From NCBI RefSeq assembly GCF_026967575.1, contig NZ_CP114054.1, forward strand, positions 2,727,721 through 2,791,720: a stretch of 64,000 nucleotides of DNA, read 5' to 3'. Numbering within the stretch: position 1 is the stretch's first letter; every line of letters starts with the position of its first letter. The notes under the pieces were generated by a model. That model was not told where the DNA came from and made no database searches. It was given only the letters and a program-made list of their open reading frames with translations. This document shows positions 8,522-18,175 of this stretch, in pieces. The position numbers and the translations under genes were made by a program. This DNA comes from Aurantiacibacter sp. MUD11 (lineage in GTDB: Bacteria > Pseudomonadota > Alphaproteobacteria > Sphingomonadales > Sphingomonadaceae).

Positions 8522-9058
8522 TCAGAACAGCCGGCTGAGTTCACCTGCAACGGAGAGCAGGACTAGCATGGCTATGCTGATCGCTACCGCCAGGCCGGCT
8601 GCCGCCAACCAGCGGTTGAGCCCGGCGTGCTTGCCATCGAGCACCTCTGGCACCACCCGGGGCTGGAGATCGTCGGCCCAGAAATGCTCCCCGCTCATTT
8701 GCAGGGAGTCGGACAGCCGCATCTCCGATTCCGGTAAATGCCGACTGCGCTTATCTGCATCAGCGTTAGCGAAATGGAGATGAAAATTGTTACCTGTAAT
8801 TTCGTTATAGGTTGCCGCTTCCTCCGGGCGTTCGTCCAGAAAGCGGCGATATTCGCGGGCGAGATCCTTGCGCAGCATGCCGCCGGTCTTGGCGCGCAGC
8901 GACTCGATGCGCTGGATAATGGCGGATTCGGAAACGCCGAGCAGGTGCGCGATTTCCTTGCTGGTCCGACCGTCGGCCAGCAATTCCAGCGTCTCGCGCT
9001 GCTTCTCCGTGAGATTATCGAATACCGCCCCCAGGGGGGTATCGAGCGTCTCGGCCAT
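8522..9058 (-). CDS. LuxR-type HTH regulator with a C-terminal membrane anchor
   Basis: The 178-residue product opens with a LuxR/GerE-type HTH (about 14-60: LTEKQRETLELLADGRTSKE, then IAHLLGVSESAIIQRIESLR). A ~75-residue linker follows, and the C terminus has one membrane helix (about 150-172: LAAAGLAVAISIAMLVLLSV). A DNA-binding domain tethered to the inner membrane suggests signal reception in the membrane or periplasm, or release by proteolysis. No receiver domain or autoinducer domain is present. A good promoter and a GGAGG ribosome site precede the gene. It heads the leftward cassette running to 6814 and probably controls it; this is inference. Confidence 0.82.
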   Translation of the reverse strand: MAETLDTPLGAVFDNLTEKQRETLELLADGRTSKEIAHLLGVSESAIIQRIESLRAKTGGMLRKDLAREYRRFLDERPEEAATYNEITGNNFHLHFANADADKRSRHLPESEMRLSDSLQMSGEHFWADDLQPRVVPEVLDGKHAGLNRWLAAAGLAVAISIAMLVLLSVAGELSRLF

Positions 9059-9086
9059 CGCGACCTCCAGATTCTTTCGCGTACTG

Positions 9087-9115
9087 CATATAGCAAAAGT
9101 CTAGACAATTGCGAA
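9087..9115 (-). promoter_or_regulatory. Candidate sigma70 promoter of the HTH-membrane cassette
   Basis: On the minus strand, TTCGCA (9115-9110), a 17-base spacer and TATATG (9092-9087) precede the ATG at 9058. The ribosome site GGAGG lies between. The surrounding bases are AT-rich compared with flanking coding DNA. Confidence 0.6.
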
Positions 9116-9164
9116 CGTTGGCTTGCAGATTCTGCCGGGGCCTCCGCCGGCGCCCTCGAACGAC

Positions 9165-11675
9165 TTACCGGCGTACTTCTATCGTGGCCTGCGCGCGCAG
9201 GTTGCCGACCTGTTCGACGACAGTGCCCTCGCCGGCGGCATCTTCGACCATCAGTTTCACCCACAGGCTGTCGTCATCCTTGAAGAAGGCGGTTTCTCCG
9301 GCGGCGCGCAGCGCGTCGAGGCTGGCCTGCTCGGCACCCGAGGCGCTGGCGGCGAAGCCGGGAAGCTCGAAGATCACGAACGATCCCTCGTCCATCTCCC
9401 GCAGCGACAGGGCCAGCGTCTCGCGGCCGGTTTCCACCCGCAGCTCGGCCCCGCTGCCGATGGTAGTCTCGCCGATGTATTCGAGCCGGCGGCCGTTGCG
9501 CTGGAGGATGATCGGCTCGGCAATCGGGCCGGTCTGGAAGCCGTTGAAGTCGCCGGCGATGCTGAAACGCCCGATGTCTCCGGCGCAGATGGCGGCGTTC
9601 CAGCTTGCCCGGATTTCACAGGCGTCTTCGTCGGAGGCAATGCCGTTGTCGATGACGATATAGGCGCCGGGAATGCCGCTGACCGAGCCGTCGAGGTCGC
9701 GGAAGGCGGCGCTCTTGTAGGCGGCGCTGCGGCCGTAGTCGGACGCCCAGCGGCGCTGGATCTGCGGGAAGCTGACCGGTTGGGCGTTGACGAAGGTCAG
9801 GCCCTCGACCGAGTTCTCGGTGCTCATCCCGAAGCTGGTGTAGAGCAGGTAGGACAGCGCCCCCGCGTCGCGCTGCGCGTTCGGCTGGTAGTTCACGAAG
9901 GTGGTGTTCACCACTTCATGGTGGAAATCGTAGTACTCGTAACCGCGGATCGGGAAATCGGCGGCGGCGGCCGGCAGGCTGCGGCCATAGGCGATCTCTT
10001 CCGGCGTGCGCGGGTTGCCGACATTGTCGCTCTCGCCGACGAACAGCGAATCGACCACGCGCGAGGTGAAGGGCGCGATGCCGGGAATGCCCGAGGCATG
10101 GGTGAAGCCGATGGCGTTATCGGCCAGCTTCAGGTTGGTGTAGAGATGGTACTCGCCGCGACCCCAGATGGCGCCGTTGCGGTTCTTGTAGCCGGTGAAG
10201 TCGTCGAAATGGGCGATCACCAGCTCGCTGCTGGTGTCCGTGGGATCGGCGTAGCTGGTCAGGTTCGGCCCGGCGATGCCGAAGGTGCCCTCGGCATTGG
10301 GCCCGCGGTCGAGCATCAGCCCGTCGAAGTTGGAATGCGCCACATTGCCGCGGAATTCGCGCAGGGTCATCCGGCCGGGCCAGGTGTTGGCGCTGATCTC
10401 GGTTCCTTCGAAGGCCCCGGTCGGATGGGTCGGGAAGGCCATCCAGAAGCCGATCTGGTCGGAACCCGCCGCCACGTTGTCGCGGTAGATGTTGTCCGGG
10501 TTGGTGATCCAGAAGGTGGACACGGTGTTGTCCGAGGGGATCAGCACATGCTCGGACTGCTGGCCCAGCGTGTTCTGGTGCGGCAGTGTCAGGTTCGTGG
10601 GTTCGCACGGCAGCGTGGGATGGCACTTGGTCTGGATGCCGAGGTTGCGGATGAACTGGTTGCCGGTCTCGATCCCGTCCTCGAGGAAGAAGCAGTGGCC
10701 GACCGTGTTGAAGGTGACGTTGTTCTCGATCCGCGCGTTGTTGGTGCCGTGCACGGTGACGCAGCGGTTGAAGCTGTCGTGGATGGCGGAGTTGCGGACG
10801 TACTGGCCCTGGCCCTCGCCGATCAGGTGCCAGTGGATCGGGTAGCGAGCCAGCGTCAGGTGCTGGCCCATGCGGTTGAGCTCGACCCCCGAGACGAACA
10901 TGCGCGAGCCGGCCATGGCCATGATGTGTCCGCCGAAATAGCTCTCTTGTGAGTCCTCCGACGACTGGATCAGGATGTTGCGGGTCAGCAGGCCGACCTC
11001 GCCGCGCTCGTCGACGCCGAAGGTGATCTCGCCGAAGTGCATGTACTCCAGCGGCGCGTCGAGCGTGACCAGGTTGCCGTCGATGGCGGTGATGCGGCGT
11101 CGCTCGGCCTGGCGCGGGTCGAAGTCGGTCGAGGCGAGCACGATCTCGTCGCCCGGGCGCCAGCCCGAGGCATCGAGCACCTCGATCTGCGTGGCGCCCG
11201 CCTCGGCGGTGCGCGCCAGCTTGCTCCAGGCGTTCTCGCGGTCGCCATGCAGGCTGAGCGTGCCGCCCATCAGCATGATCCCGCGATCGCCCATGGTGTT
11301 GATGTCCTCGCCCGGCACGGTGTCGGTGAGGGTGATGGTGGCATTGGAGGTGTGCGGAGCATCCGCCGTGCCGATCTCCAGCGCGCCGCCGCGCACGTAG
11401 ATCCACTCGGTCGCCAGCGCCAGGTCGTGCTCGTTCGAGAAGGTCAGCTTGCCGTCGATGGTGAGGCTGCGCAGGGCCGGCGGGCTGACGTCGAGCACCA
11501 CCTCGGTCCCGCGCGCGATGGTCACCGCCTCGCCTTCGCCCGGCACTTCCCCCGATGGCCAGGTCGCCGGATCGGACCAGCGCGCCGGACCCTCCTGGGC
11601 CTGCGCGCCGGTGGCGAACAGGAGCATGGCCGGCAAGGCCAGGCAGACAGACCGCAGGCGAGCGTGAATAGGCAT
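9165..11675 (-). CDS. Secreted G8-domain, parallel beta-helix protein (CEMIP/TMEM2-like)
   Basis: The 836-residue product has a signal peptide (MPIHARLRSVCLALPAMLLF, cut near GAQAQ). ATG 11675 follows a strong GGAGGGG site. Residues about 30-150 match the G8 domain: RWSDPATWPSGEVPGEGEAV, EVVLDVSPPALRSLTIDGKL, and an ALEIG strand. A long right-handed beta-helix follows with recurring N-rich turns (NARIENNVTF, DNIYRDNVAAGSDQIGF). This layout is that of animal CEMIP, TMEM2 and PKHD1L1 ectodomains, where CEMIP and TMEM2 act in hyaluronan breakdown. A polysaccharide-binding or cleaving role outside the cytoplasm is a reasonable inference, but the substrate is unknown. Four cysteines (TKCHPTLPCEP, and CEIRASWNAAIC) could form disulfides. 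Confidence 0.85.
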   Translation of the reverse strand: MPIHARLRSVCLALPAMLLFATGAQAQEGPARWSDPATWPSGEVPGEGEAVTIARGTEVVLDVSPPALRSLTIDGKLTFSNEHDLALATEWIYVRGGALEIGTADAPHTSNATITLTDTVPGEDINTMGDRGIMLMGGTLSLHGDRENAWSKLARTAEAGATQIEVLDASGWRPGDEIVLASTDFDPRQAERRRITAIDGNLVTLDAPLEYMHFGEITFGVDERGEVGLLTRNILIQSSEDSQESYFGGHIMAMAGSRMFVSGVELNRMGQHLTLARYPIHWHLIGEGQGQYVRNSAIHDSFNRCVTVHGTNNARIENNVTFNTVGHCFFLEDGIETGNQFIRNLGIQTKCHPTLPCEPTNLTLPHQNTLGQQSEHVLIPSDNTVSTFWITNPDNIYRDNVAAGSDQIGFWMAFPTHPTGAFEGTEISANTWPGRMTLREFRGNVAHSNFDGLMLDRGPNAEGTFGIAGPNLTSYADPTDTSSELVIAHFDDFTGYKNRNGAIWGRGEYHLYTNLKLADNAIGFTHASGIPGIAPFTSRVVDSLFVGESDNVGNPRTPEEIAYGRSLPAAAADFPIRGYEYYDFHHEVVNTTFVNYQPNAQRDAGALSYLLYTSFGMSTENSVEGLTFVNAQPVSFPQIQRRWASDYGRSAAYKSAAFRDLDGSVSGIPGAYIVIDNGIASDEDACEIRASWNAAICAGDIGRFSIAGDFNGFQTGPIAEPIILQRNGRRLEYIGETTIGSGAELRVETGRETLALSLREMDEGSFVIFELPGFAASASGAEQASLDALRAAGETAFFKDDDSLWVKLMVEDAAGEGTVVEQVGNLRAQATIEVRR

Positions 11676-11745
11676 GTTCGTAAATCCCCTCCGTCGGGGA
11701 CTCCCGATCCCCGCACCCTCTCGTTGGCGCATATCCTTGCAGCGA

Positions 11746-11774
11746 CTTGGCCACTTGCCAAGACGCTATGCGTC
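11746..11774. promoter_or_regulatory. Two adjacent inverted repeats upstream of the G8 gene
   Basis: CTTGGC-5-GCCAAG (11746-11762) is followed directly by GACGC-3-GCGTC (11762-11774). The first overlaps a possible minus-strand -35 (TTGGCA). They lie 70-100 bases before the G8 start and could be operators. Confidence 0.35.
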
Positions 11775-11851
11775 GCGATTTGTAACTGCGGCGGACAGGC
11801 AAGGCACAGGGTGGCCGCGTGGCCTTGCGGTCGGCGTTCGCCAACCGGGCC

Positions 11852-12595
11852 TCATTCTTCCTCCAGCATGCGGCGGGTTTCCTCCTCGCGCAGGCGCATG
11901 GCTTCCAGCTTCAGGTTGAGGCTTTCGAGCACGCTCTCCTCCTCCGCCTCGGCCTCGGCGCGCATGTCGGCCAGCACCTCTGCGCGGATGCGTTCGTAGA
12001 GGGGGTGGCCGGGCCGCACGTCGGAGCCATAGCGATCCGCGCGGCGGTGGCGCAGGAAGAACATCACCAGCGCCTCGTTATGCCGCCGCTCGGTGCCGAC
12101 CAGCTTGCCGGCGGAGACGACCATGCGCTCCTCCCCTGCAATCGCGCGGGCGAGGGCGCAGTCCTCCAGCCGGGCGATACCGCGATCCACCGCCATGTCC
12201 CAGGCGGCGCGAAATTCCTCGGCCCCCGGCTTCTGCCGCAGCTTGTAGAGCGCCTCCATGCTCGCCCCGATATGCTTCGCTGCGTGGGTGACGATGCCGG
12301 TGGCGGCGAGATGGGCGATGAACCTGCGCTGCCGATCCGGCGTGATGGAGTTCCTGCGCGGAGCCACATGCGGCACCGGCGCGAAATCGAGCAGCGGATC
12401 GTCAGCGGACAGCGCCTCTGGCGGAGCGGTGACGTAGCTGGTGCCCCGCGCCCGCTCACGCGACTTTGGCAGCTCGTCACAAGCGGGGAGGGTCGGAACT
12501 GGTGGTTCGTCTACAGGGGGAGGGTCCTCGGGCGCATCATCAGAAGACAGCCGCGGCGTGGCGCGGGGGCGGGAGGGGAGGTTCTGGTGCGACAT
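11852..12595 (-). CDS. Conserved hypothetical protein, HTH-like core (247 aa)
   Basis: The N-terminal ~75 residues are Pro/Asp-rich and probably disordered. The core (about 80-190) is helical, begins TPDRQRRFIAHLAATGIVTH and AAKHIGASMEALYKLRQKPG, and resembles the HTH of terminase-small-subunit-like or transposase-like proteins. A FLRHRRADRYG stretch follows. The C terminus is a charged coiled coil (AEAEEESVLESLNLKLEAMR). No catalytic motif is seen. Proteins like this recur in Sphingomonadales, as far as I recall, without an assigned role. It lies between the G8 gene and the AT-rich TIR island and may mark the original left flank of the insertion. Confidence 0.72.
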   Translation of the reverse strand: MSHQNLPSRPRATPRLSSDDAPEDPPPVDEPPVPTLPACDELPKSRERARGTSYVTAPPEALSADDPLLDFAPVPHVAPRRNSITPDRQRRFIAHLAATGIVTHAAKHIGASMEALYKLRQKPGAEEFRAAWDMAVDRGIARLEDCALARAIAGEERMVVSAGKLVGTERRHNEALVMFFLRHRRADRYGSDVRPGHPLYERIRAEVLADMRAEAEAEEESVLESLNLKLEAMRLREEETRRMLEEE

Positions 12596-12735
12596 GGTCG
12601 CGGGTGGAGCAGAGGTGGGAGGTTGTAGGGAAGGCTAGAAGCGCAGTGCTAGAACAATATGTGTACAAAGCCGTTAATACTATTCAATTTCAGATATATC
12701 TCTGTTATCCGATGGTCACATTCTGGGGGCAGGAT

Positions 12736-13137
12736 ATGCGTGAGAACAAGCTTAAGCACTTGGAGTTCGTTCAAGGTGTGATCAATCGCCTCTCGACGAA
12801 TTCCTTCCTCCTTAAGGGCTGGAGTGTGGGTCTGGCTTCGGCGCTTTTTGCGTTGGCATCCTTCGAATCCAAGCCGGAATTCTTGTATTTGGCTTTAATT
12901 CCTGCGCTCATCTTTTGGGGTTTGGATGGTTATTGTCTATGGCAAGAAAGACTCTTTCGCGCTCTATTTAATGAGATACGTATAAAGGATGAGAATGATA
13001 CGGATTTTGATATGAATACAGAGAGAGTCAAAGGTAAAGCTAGTTGGATCGGTTCCGTTTTCTCGATCACTTTGATCCCGTTTCATGGCGCAATTGCCGG
13101 AGCTATTATCATCGTGAAGTATATTGGTGTGCAATAG
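12736..13137 (+). CDS. Small multi-span membrane protein, putative effector of a TIR system
   Basis: The 133-residue product starts MRENKLKHLEFVQGVINRLS. ATG 12736 is preferred because GGGGGCAGG lies just upstream; ATG 12712 is possible. Two membrane helices form a hairpin at about 25-43 (KGWSVGLASALFALASF) and 48-65 (EFLYLALIPALIFWGLDGY). A charged cytoplasmic stretch (QERLFRALFNEIRIKDENDT) and a third likely helix near the C terminus (about 105-130) follow. From memory, small proteins with the KLKHLEFIQ, NSFLLKGW and FWxLDxYxLxQERxFR pattern recur beside DUF1863 TIR-like genes, but I cannot verify this here. There is no SLOG, Macro or SIR2 domain. Likely role (inference): a membrane-disrupting effector triggered by the TIR proteins. 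Confidence 0.78.
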   Translation: MRENKLKHLEFVQGVINRLSTNSFLLKGWSVGLASALFALASFESKPEFLYLALIPALIFWGLDGYCLWQERLFRALFNEIRIKDENDTDFDMNTERVKGKASWIGSVFSITLIPFHGAIAGAIIIVKYIGVQ

Positions 13138-13146
13138 GGGGTAAGT

Positions 13147-13635
13147 GTGGCGAGGCGAGTCTTTTTCAGTTTTCACTACGCAAGGGATGTTCGGCGGATA
13201 CAACAAGTGCGCCAGTCTTGGGTCGTTAGACCGGGTGGGGAGGCACAGCCCTTTTATGACGCGGCTGAATTTGAGCAAGCTAAGCGGCGTGCTGGTGGTA
13301 TCGAGGCTTGGATTGAAGAGCAGCTTAAGGGCACCTCGGTCACGGTCGTGCTTTATGGTGCTGAAACTCACTTACGGGAGTGGGTTGGCTATGAAATCAA
13401 GCGCAGCCATGAACTTGGGAAGGGCATGCTTGCCATCGACATTCATAGCATTCGCGATCCACAACATGGAGCAGATGTTGCTGGGCCTAACCCCCTTTCA
13501 AACTGGCACATTACGGCTGGTGGACGCAGAACCTACTTAAATGAAATTTACGCTAACTATGACTGGGTTCGGGACAATGGCTACCAAAATATGCCCCAGT
13601 GGATAGAGCAAGCGGCTCGAAATGCGGGTAGATAG
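13147..13635 (+). CDS. DUF1863/MTH538 TIR-like protein (ThsB-like)
   Basis: The 162-residue product fits the MTH538 TIR-like (DUF1863) family, which includes Thoeris ThsB. Signatures are VFFSFHYARDVRRIQQVRQS (about 5-24), FYDAAEFEQAKRR (about 36-48), IEEQLKGTSVTVVLYGAET (about 56-74) and REWVGYEIKRS (about 77-87). Glu83 in WVGYEI is the likely catalytic NADase residue. ThsB enzymes make a cyclic-ADP-ribose-type signal from NAD+ on phage infection. GTG 13147 follows an AGGGGG site, nine bases after the membrane gene, and the next TIR gene begins two bases after its stop. The three genes therefore form one operon. Confidence 0.9.
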   Translation: MARRVFFSFHYARDVRRIQQVRQSWVVRPGGEAQPFYDAAEFEQAKRRAGGIEAWIEEQLKGTSVTVVLYGAETHLREWVGYEIKRSHELGKGMLAIDIHSIRDPQHGADVAGPNPLSNWHITAGGRRTYLNEIYANYDWVRDNGYQNMPQWIEQAARNAGR

Positions 13636-13637
13636 AC

Positions 13638-14150
13638 GTGGCATTTAATTACTCAACACTCAGAAATGCCGCTGGAATGCGCGAAGTGATCGTGGCGAAA
13701 TCGATCAATGAGGCGCAAATATTAGGTCGAAAAACTGCTTTTCTATGTCACAGCCATAGAGACAAAACTCTTGTTGAGGGTTTTGTGAAGCACGTACAGA
13801 ATAAGGGATGGCGGATTTACATTGATTGGATGGATACAACTCTGCCTTCCAAGCCAAATCGTACGACTGCTTCGAAGATTCAGTTGAAGATTCGGACCAC
13901 AGATTTTTTCATATTCCTTGCGACACACAATTCCATGGCTTCGAGATGGTGCCCTTGGGAGATAGGTTATGCTGACGGCGTAAGGTCGCTTGATACAATC
14001 TTGATTGCTGAGACTCGAGACGATGCTGGCAACTATCATGGGAATGAGTATTTGGGCCTGTACCGCAGGTTGAGTTTTGACACTGCAGGCACATTGCGGG
14101 TTTGGGGACCCGGAACTACGACCGGTGGGATCAAAGTGTCAGACTTGTAA
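13638..14150 (+). CDS. TIR-domain protein, probable NAD+-processing sensor
   Basis: The 170-residue product has a TIR fold from about residue 31: KTAFLCHSHRDKTLVEGFVK, then GWRIYIDWMDTTLP (the BB-loop region), TTDFFIFLATHNSMASRWCP and WEIGYADG. The Glu at about 108 in the WCPWEIGYA motif is the expected catalytic glutamate. About 30 N-terminal residues and a short C-terminal tail flank the domain; no other domain is fused. GTG 13638 lies two bases after the upstream stop, so translation is coupled. Its fold differs in detail from the DUF1863 neighbour, so the operon has two distinct TIR branches. This suggests two phage sensors feeding one effector, as in Thoeris loci with several thsB genes (inference). 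Confidence 0.88.
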   Translation: MAFNYSTLRNAAGMREVIVAKSINEAQILGRKTAFLCHSHRDKTLVEGFVKHVQNKGWRIYIDWMDTTLPSKPNRTTASKIQLKIRTTDFFIFLATHNSMASRWCPWEIGYADGVRSLDTILIAETRDDAGNYHGNEYLGLYRRLSFDTAGTLRVWGPGTTTGGIKVSDL

Positions 14151-14295
14151 GAGTCCTTTTTTGTCCTTGGATCCGCACCCAGTTCAACCATTCATCCCCC
14201 AACCAAACTTTGCCCCAGCGCAAAGCCATCCCCTTCAAACTCCGTCAAAAGGCAATCTCCGAAGCGGGTGTCGGACGCCACGAAGGAGATTGCAG

Positions 14296-14670
14296 ATGAA
14301 GCGTGCGCTGATGGTGATCGGGCTGGCCTGTGCCGCCCCTCTCACACTGACCGCCTGTGCGGACCACATGGTCTATCGCGCGGGCATGACCTGGTACAGC
14401 CACCCCTATGCTGTGTGGTACGATGGCTATTACGGCCCGCTCTACGACGGCTACTGGGGCACCGACGGCTATTTCTATTTTCGGATCGACTTCTACAGCG
14501 CCTTCCGCCGGGCGCCGCCGGGACACTTCTTCCGCCAGCGGCCCAATCGCGAGCGCGAGCGGTACCGGTTCTACGAAGGCAGCGTCCGGCAGCCTCCGCC
14601 GGGCACGCGCCTGCCCAACTATCCGGGGCCGGGCGACGATCGCCGGGGCCGCGGGCGCGGATCGGACTGA
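14296..14670 (+). CDS. Small Tyr/Arg-rich lipoprotein
   Basis: The 124-residue product has a lipoprotein signal peptide ending in the lipobox LTAC (MKRALMVIGLACAAPLTLTA, lipidated Cys at 21). ATG 14296 is chosen for that and for the AAGGAG site eight bases upstream. The mature part is Tyr/Gly/Trp-rich (HPYAVWYDGYYGPLYDGYWG), and the C terminus is rich in Arg, Pro and Gly (GDDRRGRGRGSD). No domain is recognised. High GC returns at this gene, so it marks the right flank of the AT-rich TIR island. Confidence 0.75.
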   Translation: MKRALMVIGLACAAPLTLTACADHMVYRAGMTWYSHPYAVWYDGYYGPLYDGYWGTDGYFYFRIDFYSAFRRAPPGHFFRQRPNRERERYRFYEGSVRQPPPGTRLPNYPGPGDDRRGRGRGSD

Positions 14671-15010
14671 ACGCCCTCGGCGGCGCGCACTTGACCGGTG
14701 TAGGATTCCACACTAAGTGCGCGCCCATCCGAGGCCGCTCCCGTAGCGAGTCCCCGGCCAGATAGAGCTGAACATTGCCGGTCATGTCCCGGGGCTCCCC
14801 ACGCGGTGAGCCCTTTTCTATTGGAGCGGAAACGCTCGGGGCAGCCGTCAAAGTAACCCGGTGCCAAGGTTTCCGGGTGGAGCGTTTCAGGCTCGCGCGA
14901 ATGGTCGCCAGGCCCTCCCGATGGCGGAGCGGCTGAGGCCCGTTTGCACGATCCCGATACATTCCGCCCGGCAAGCCGGAAGCATCACCAAACAGGTGAA
15001 GTGAAAACTA
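14671..15010. other. Long leader region upstream of rpsL
   Basis: This 340-base stretch has no supported gene. It contains the weak promoter candidate at 14691-14719 and several short GC-rich hairpins (for example CCCGG/CCGGG near 14858-14878 and CCGGC/GCCGG near 14970-14981). It is probably the promoter and long 5' leader of the str operon; rpoC is not upstream as it is in many bacteria. Confidence 0.45.
14691..14719 (+). promoter_or_regulatory. Weak promoter candidate for the str operon
   Basis: TTGACC, a 17-base spacer and TAAGTG lie 290 bases before rpsL. The -35 is good but the -10 is poor, and no closer pair was seen. Confidence 0.3.
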
Positions 15011-15382
15011 ATGCCGACTATTAACCAGCTAGTGCGCAAGCCGCGCAAGCCGATCGTCAAGAAGAGCAAGTCTGCGGCGATGGAATCCGCCCCGCAGAAG
15101 CGCGGCGTCTGCACCCGCGTCTACACGACGACCCCGAAGAAGCCGAACTCGGCGCTGCGCAAGGTGGCCAAGATCCGTCTGACTAACCAGCGCGAAGTCA
15201 TCGCCTATATCCCGGGCGAAGGCCACAACCTGCAGGAACACTCCGTGGTGCTGATCCGCGGCGGCCGTGTGCGCGACCTTCCCGGTGTGCGTTACCACGT
15301 GCTGCGCGGCGTGCTCGACACGCAGGGTGTGAAGGACCGCAAGCAGAGCCGTTCGAAGTACGGCGCGAAGCGTCCGAAGTAA
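15011..15382 (+). CDS. rpsL: 30S ribosomal protein S12
   Basis: The 123-residue product starts [20 protein letters not shown] and has full family length. It contains the decoding-site loops [18 protein letters not shown] (Lys43-region) and [17 protein letters not shown] (Lys88-region). These residues contact the A site and govern accuracy and streptomycin response, and the usual sensitive-type Lys residues appear present. It is first gene of the str operon, 26 bases before rpsG, with an AGGTGAAG site before the ATG. Confidence 0.98.
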   Translation: MPTINQLVRKPRKPIVKKSKSAAMESAPQKRGVCTRVYTTTPKKPNSALRKVAKIRLTNQREVIAYIPGEGHNLQEHSVVLIRGGRVRDLPGVRYHVLRGVLDTQGVKDRKQSRSKYGAKRPK

Positions 15383-15408
15383 GATTTCCCTCTCCAGGAG
15401 TATAAGAG

Positions 15409-15879
15409 ATGAGTCGTCGTCGTCGTCCCGAGAAGCGGGAAATCCTGCCTGATCCGAAGTTCGGTGATCAGGTGCTGTCGAAGTTCATGAACAACCTGAT
15501 GCTGGACGGCAAGAAGGCCGTGGCGGAAGGTATCGTGTACAGCGCGCTGGACACTGTCGAAGCCAAGGCCAAGACCGATCCGGTGCAGCTGTTCCACGAA
15601 GCGCTGAACAATGTGAAGCCGCAGGTCGAAGTGCGCAGCCGCCGTGTCGGTGGTGCCACCTACCAGGTGCCGGTCGAGGTTCGCCCCGAGCGTGCCCAGG
15701 CGCTGGCCATCCGCTGGCTGATCGGTGCCGCGCGCGGTCGTGCGGAAACCACCATGAGCGCGCGCCTCTCGGCCGAGCTGATGGATGCCGCCAACAACCG
15801 TGGCAACGCCGTCAAGAAGCGCGAAGACACGCACCGCATGGCGGACGCCAACCGCGCCTTCAGCCACTACCGCTGGTAA
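15409..15879 (+). CDS. rpsG: 30S ribosomal protein S7
   Basis: The 156-residue product starts [20 protein letters not shown] and ends [13 protein letters not shown], as in full-length alphaproteobacterial S7. It binds the 3' major domain of 16S rRNA, nucleates the head of the small subunit and contacts tRNA in the E site. CAGGAG precedes the start. In enterics S7 represses the str operon, but no matching leader site can be judged here. fusA follows after 107 bases. Confidence 0.98.
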   Translation: MSRRRRPEKREILPDPKFGDQVLSKFMNNLMLDGKKAVAEGIVYSALDTVEAKAKTDPVQLFHEALNNVKPQVEVRSRRVGGATYQVPVEVRPERAQALAIRWLIGAARGRAETTMSARLSAELMDAANNRGNAVKKREDTHRMADANRAFSHYRW

Positions 15880-15986
15880 GGCGTGCCGCTTGCAGGGCCG
15901 GGGCCTTGGTCCCGGTCTTCAAGCGGTCACATTGCATATTATATGGGGCGCGACCCGATCGTCCCCCGAAACCTGAGGAATTGAAC

Positions 15987-18083
<2,097 letters not shown>

Positions 18084-18175
18084 GCAGAGGCAAGCGTCTA
18101 GGGGCGGCGCCTGATTCAGCGGGTGCCGCCAATTCTCCCGCAGGGATTCAATTTCAAGCAGAGGTTATTTGAAAA

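Larger units (their letters stand above)
12600..14200. mobile_element. AT-rich genomic island carrying a TIR-based candidate defence module
   Basis: Base composition falls sharply here. For example, 12961-13020 has 18 G/C of 60, whereas 14641-14700 just outside has 48 of 60. The three genes inside use AT-ending codons freely, unlike all their neighbours. Integrase, transposase, terminal repeats and tRNA are not visible, so the insertion mechanism is unknown. Boundaries are approximate: left about 12600-12650, right about 14150-14290. Confidence 0.65.

Noticed and set aside
14151..14295. Possible tRNA or att site at the right edge of the AT-rich island
   Set aside because: No cloverleaf, T-loop pattern or matching direct repeat on the left side was found.
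15880..15986. Promoter ahead of fusA around ATTGCATATTATATGG
   Set aside because: There is a plausible -10 but no -35 at 16-18 bases; left unassigned.
18084..18175. Separate tuf promoter in the fusA-tuf gap
   Set aside because: No -35/-10 pair with acceptable spacing was seen.
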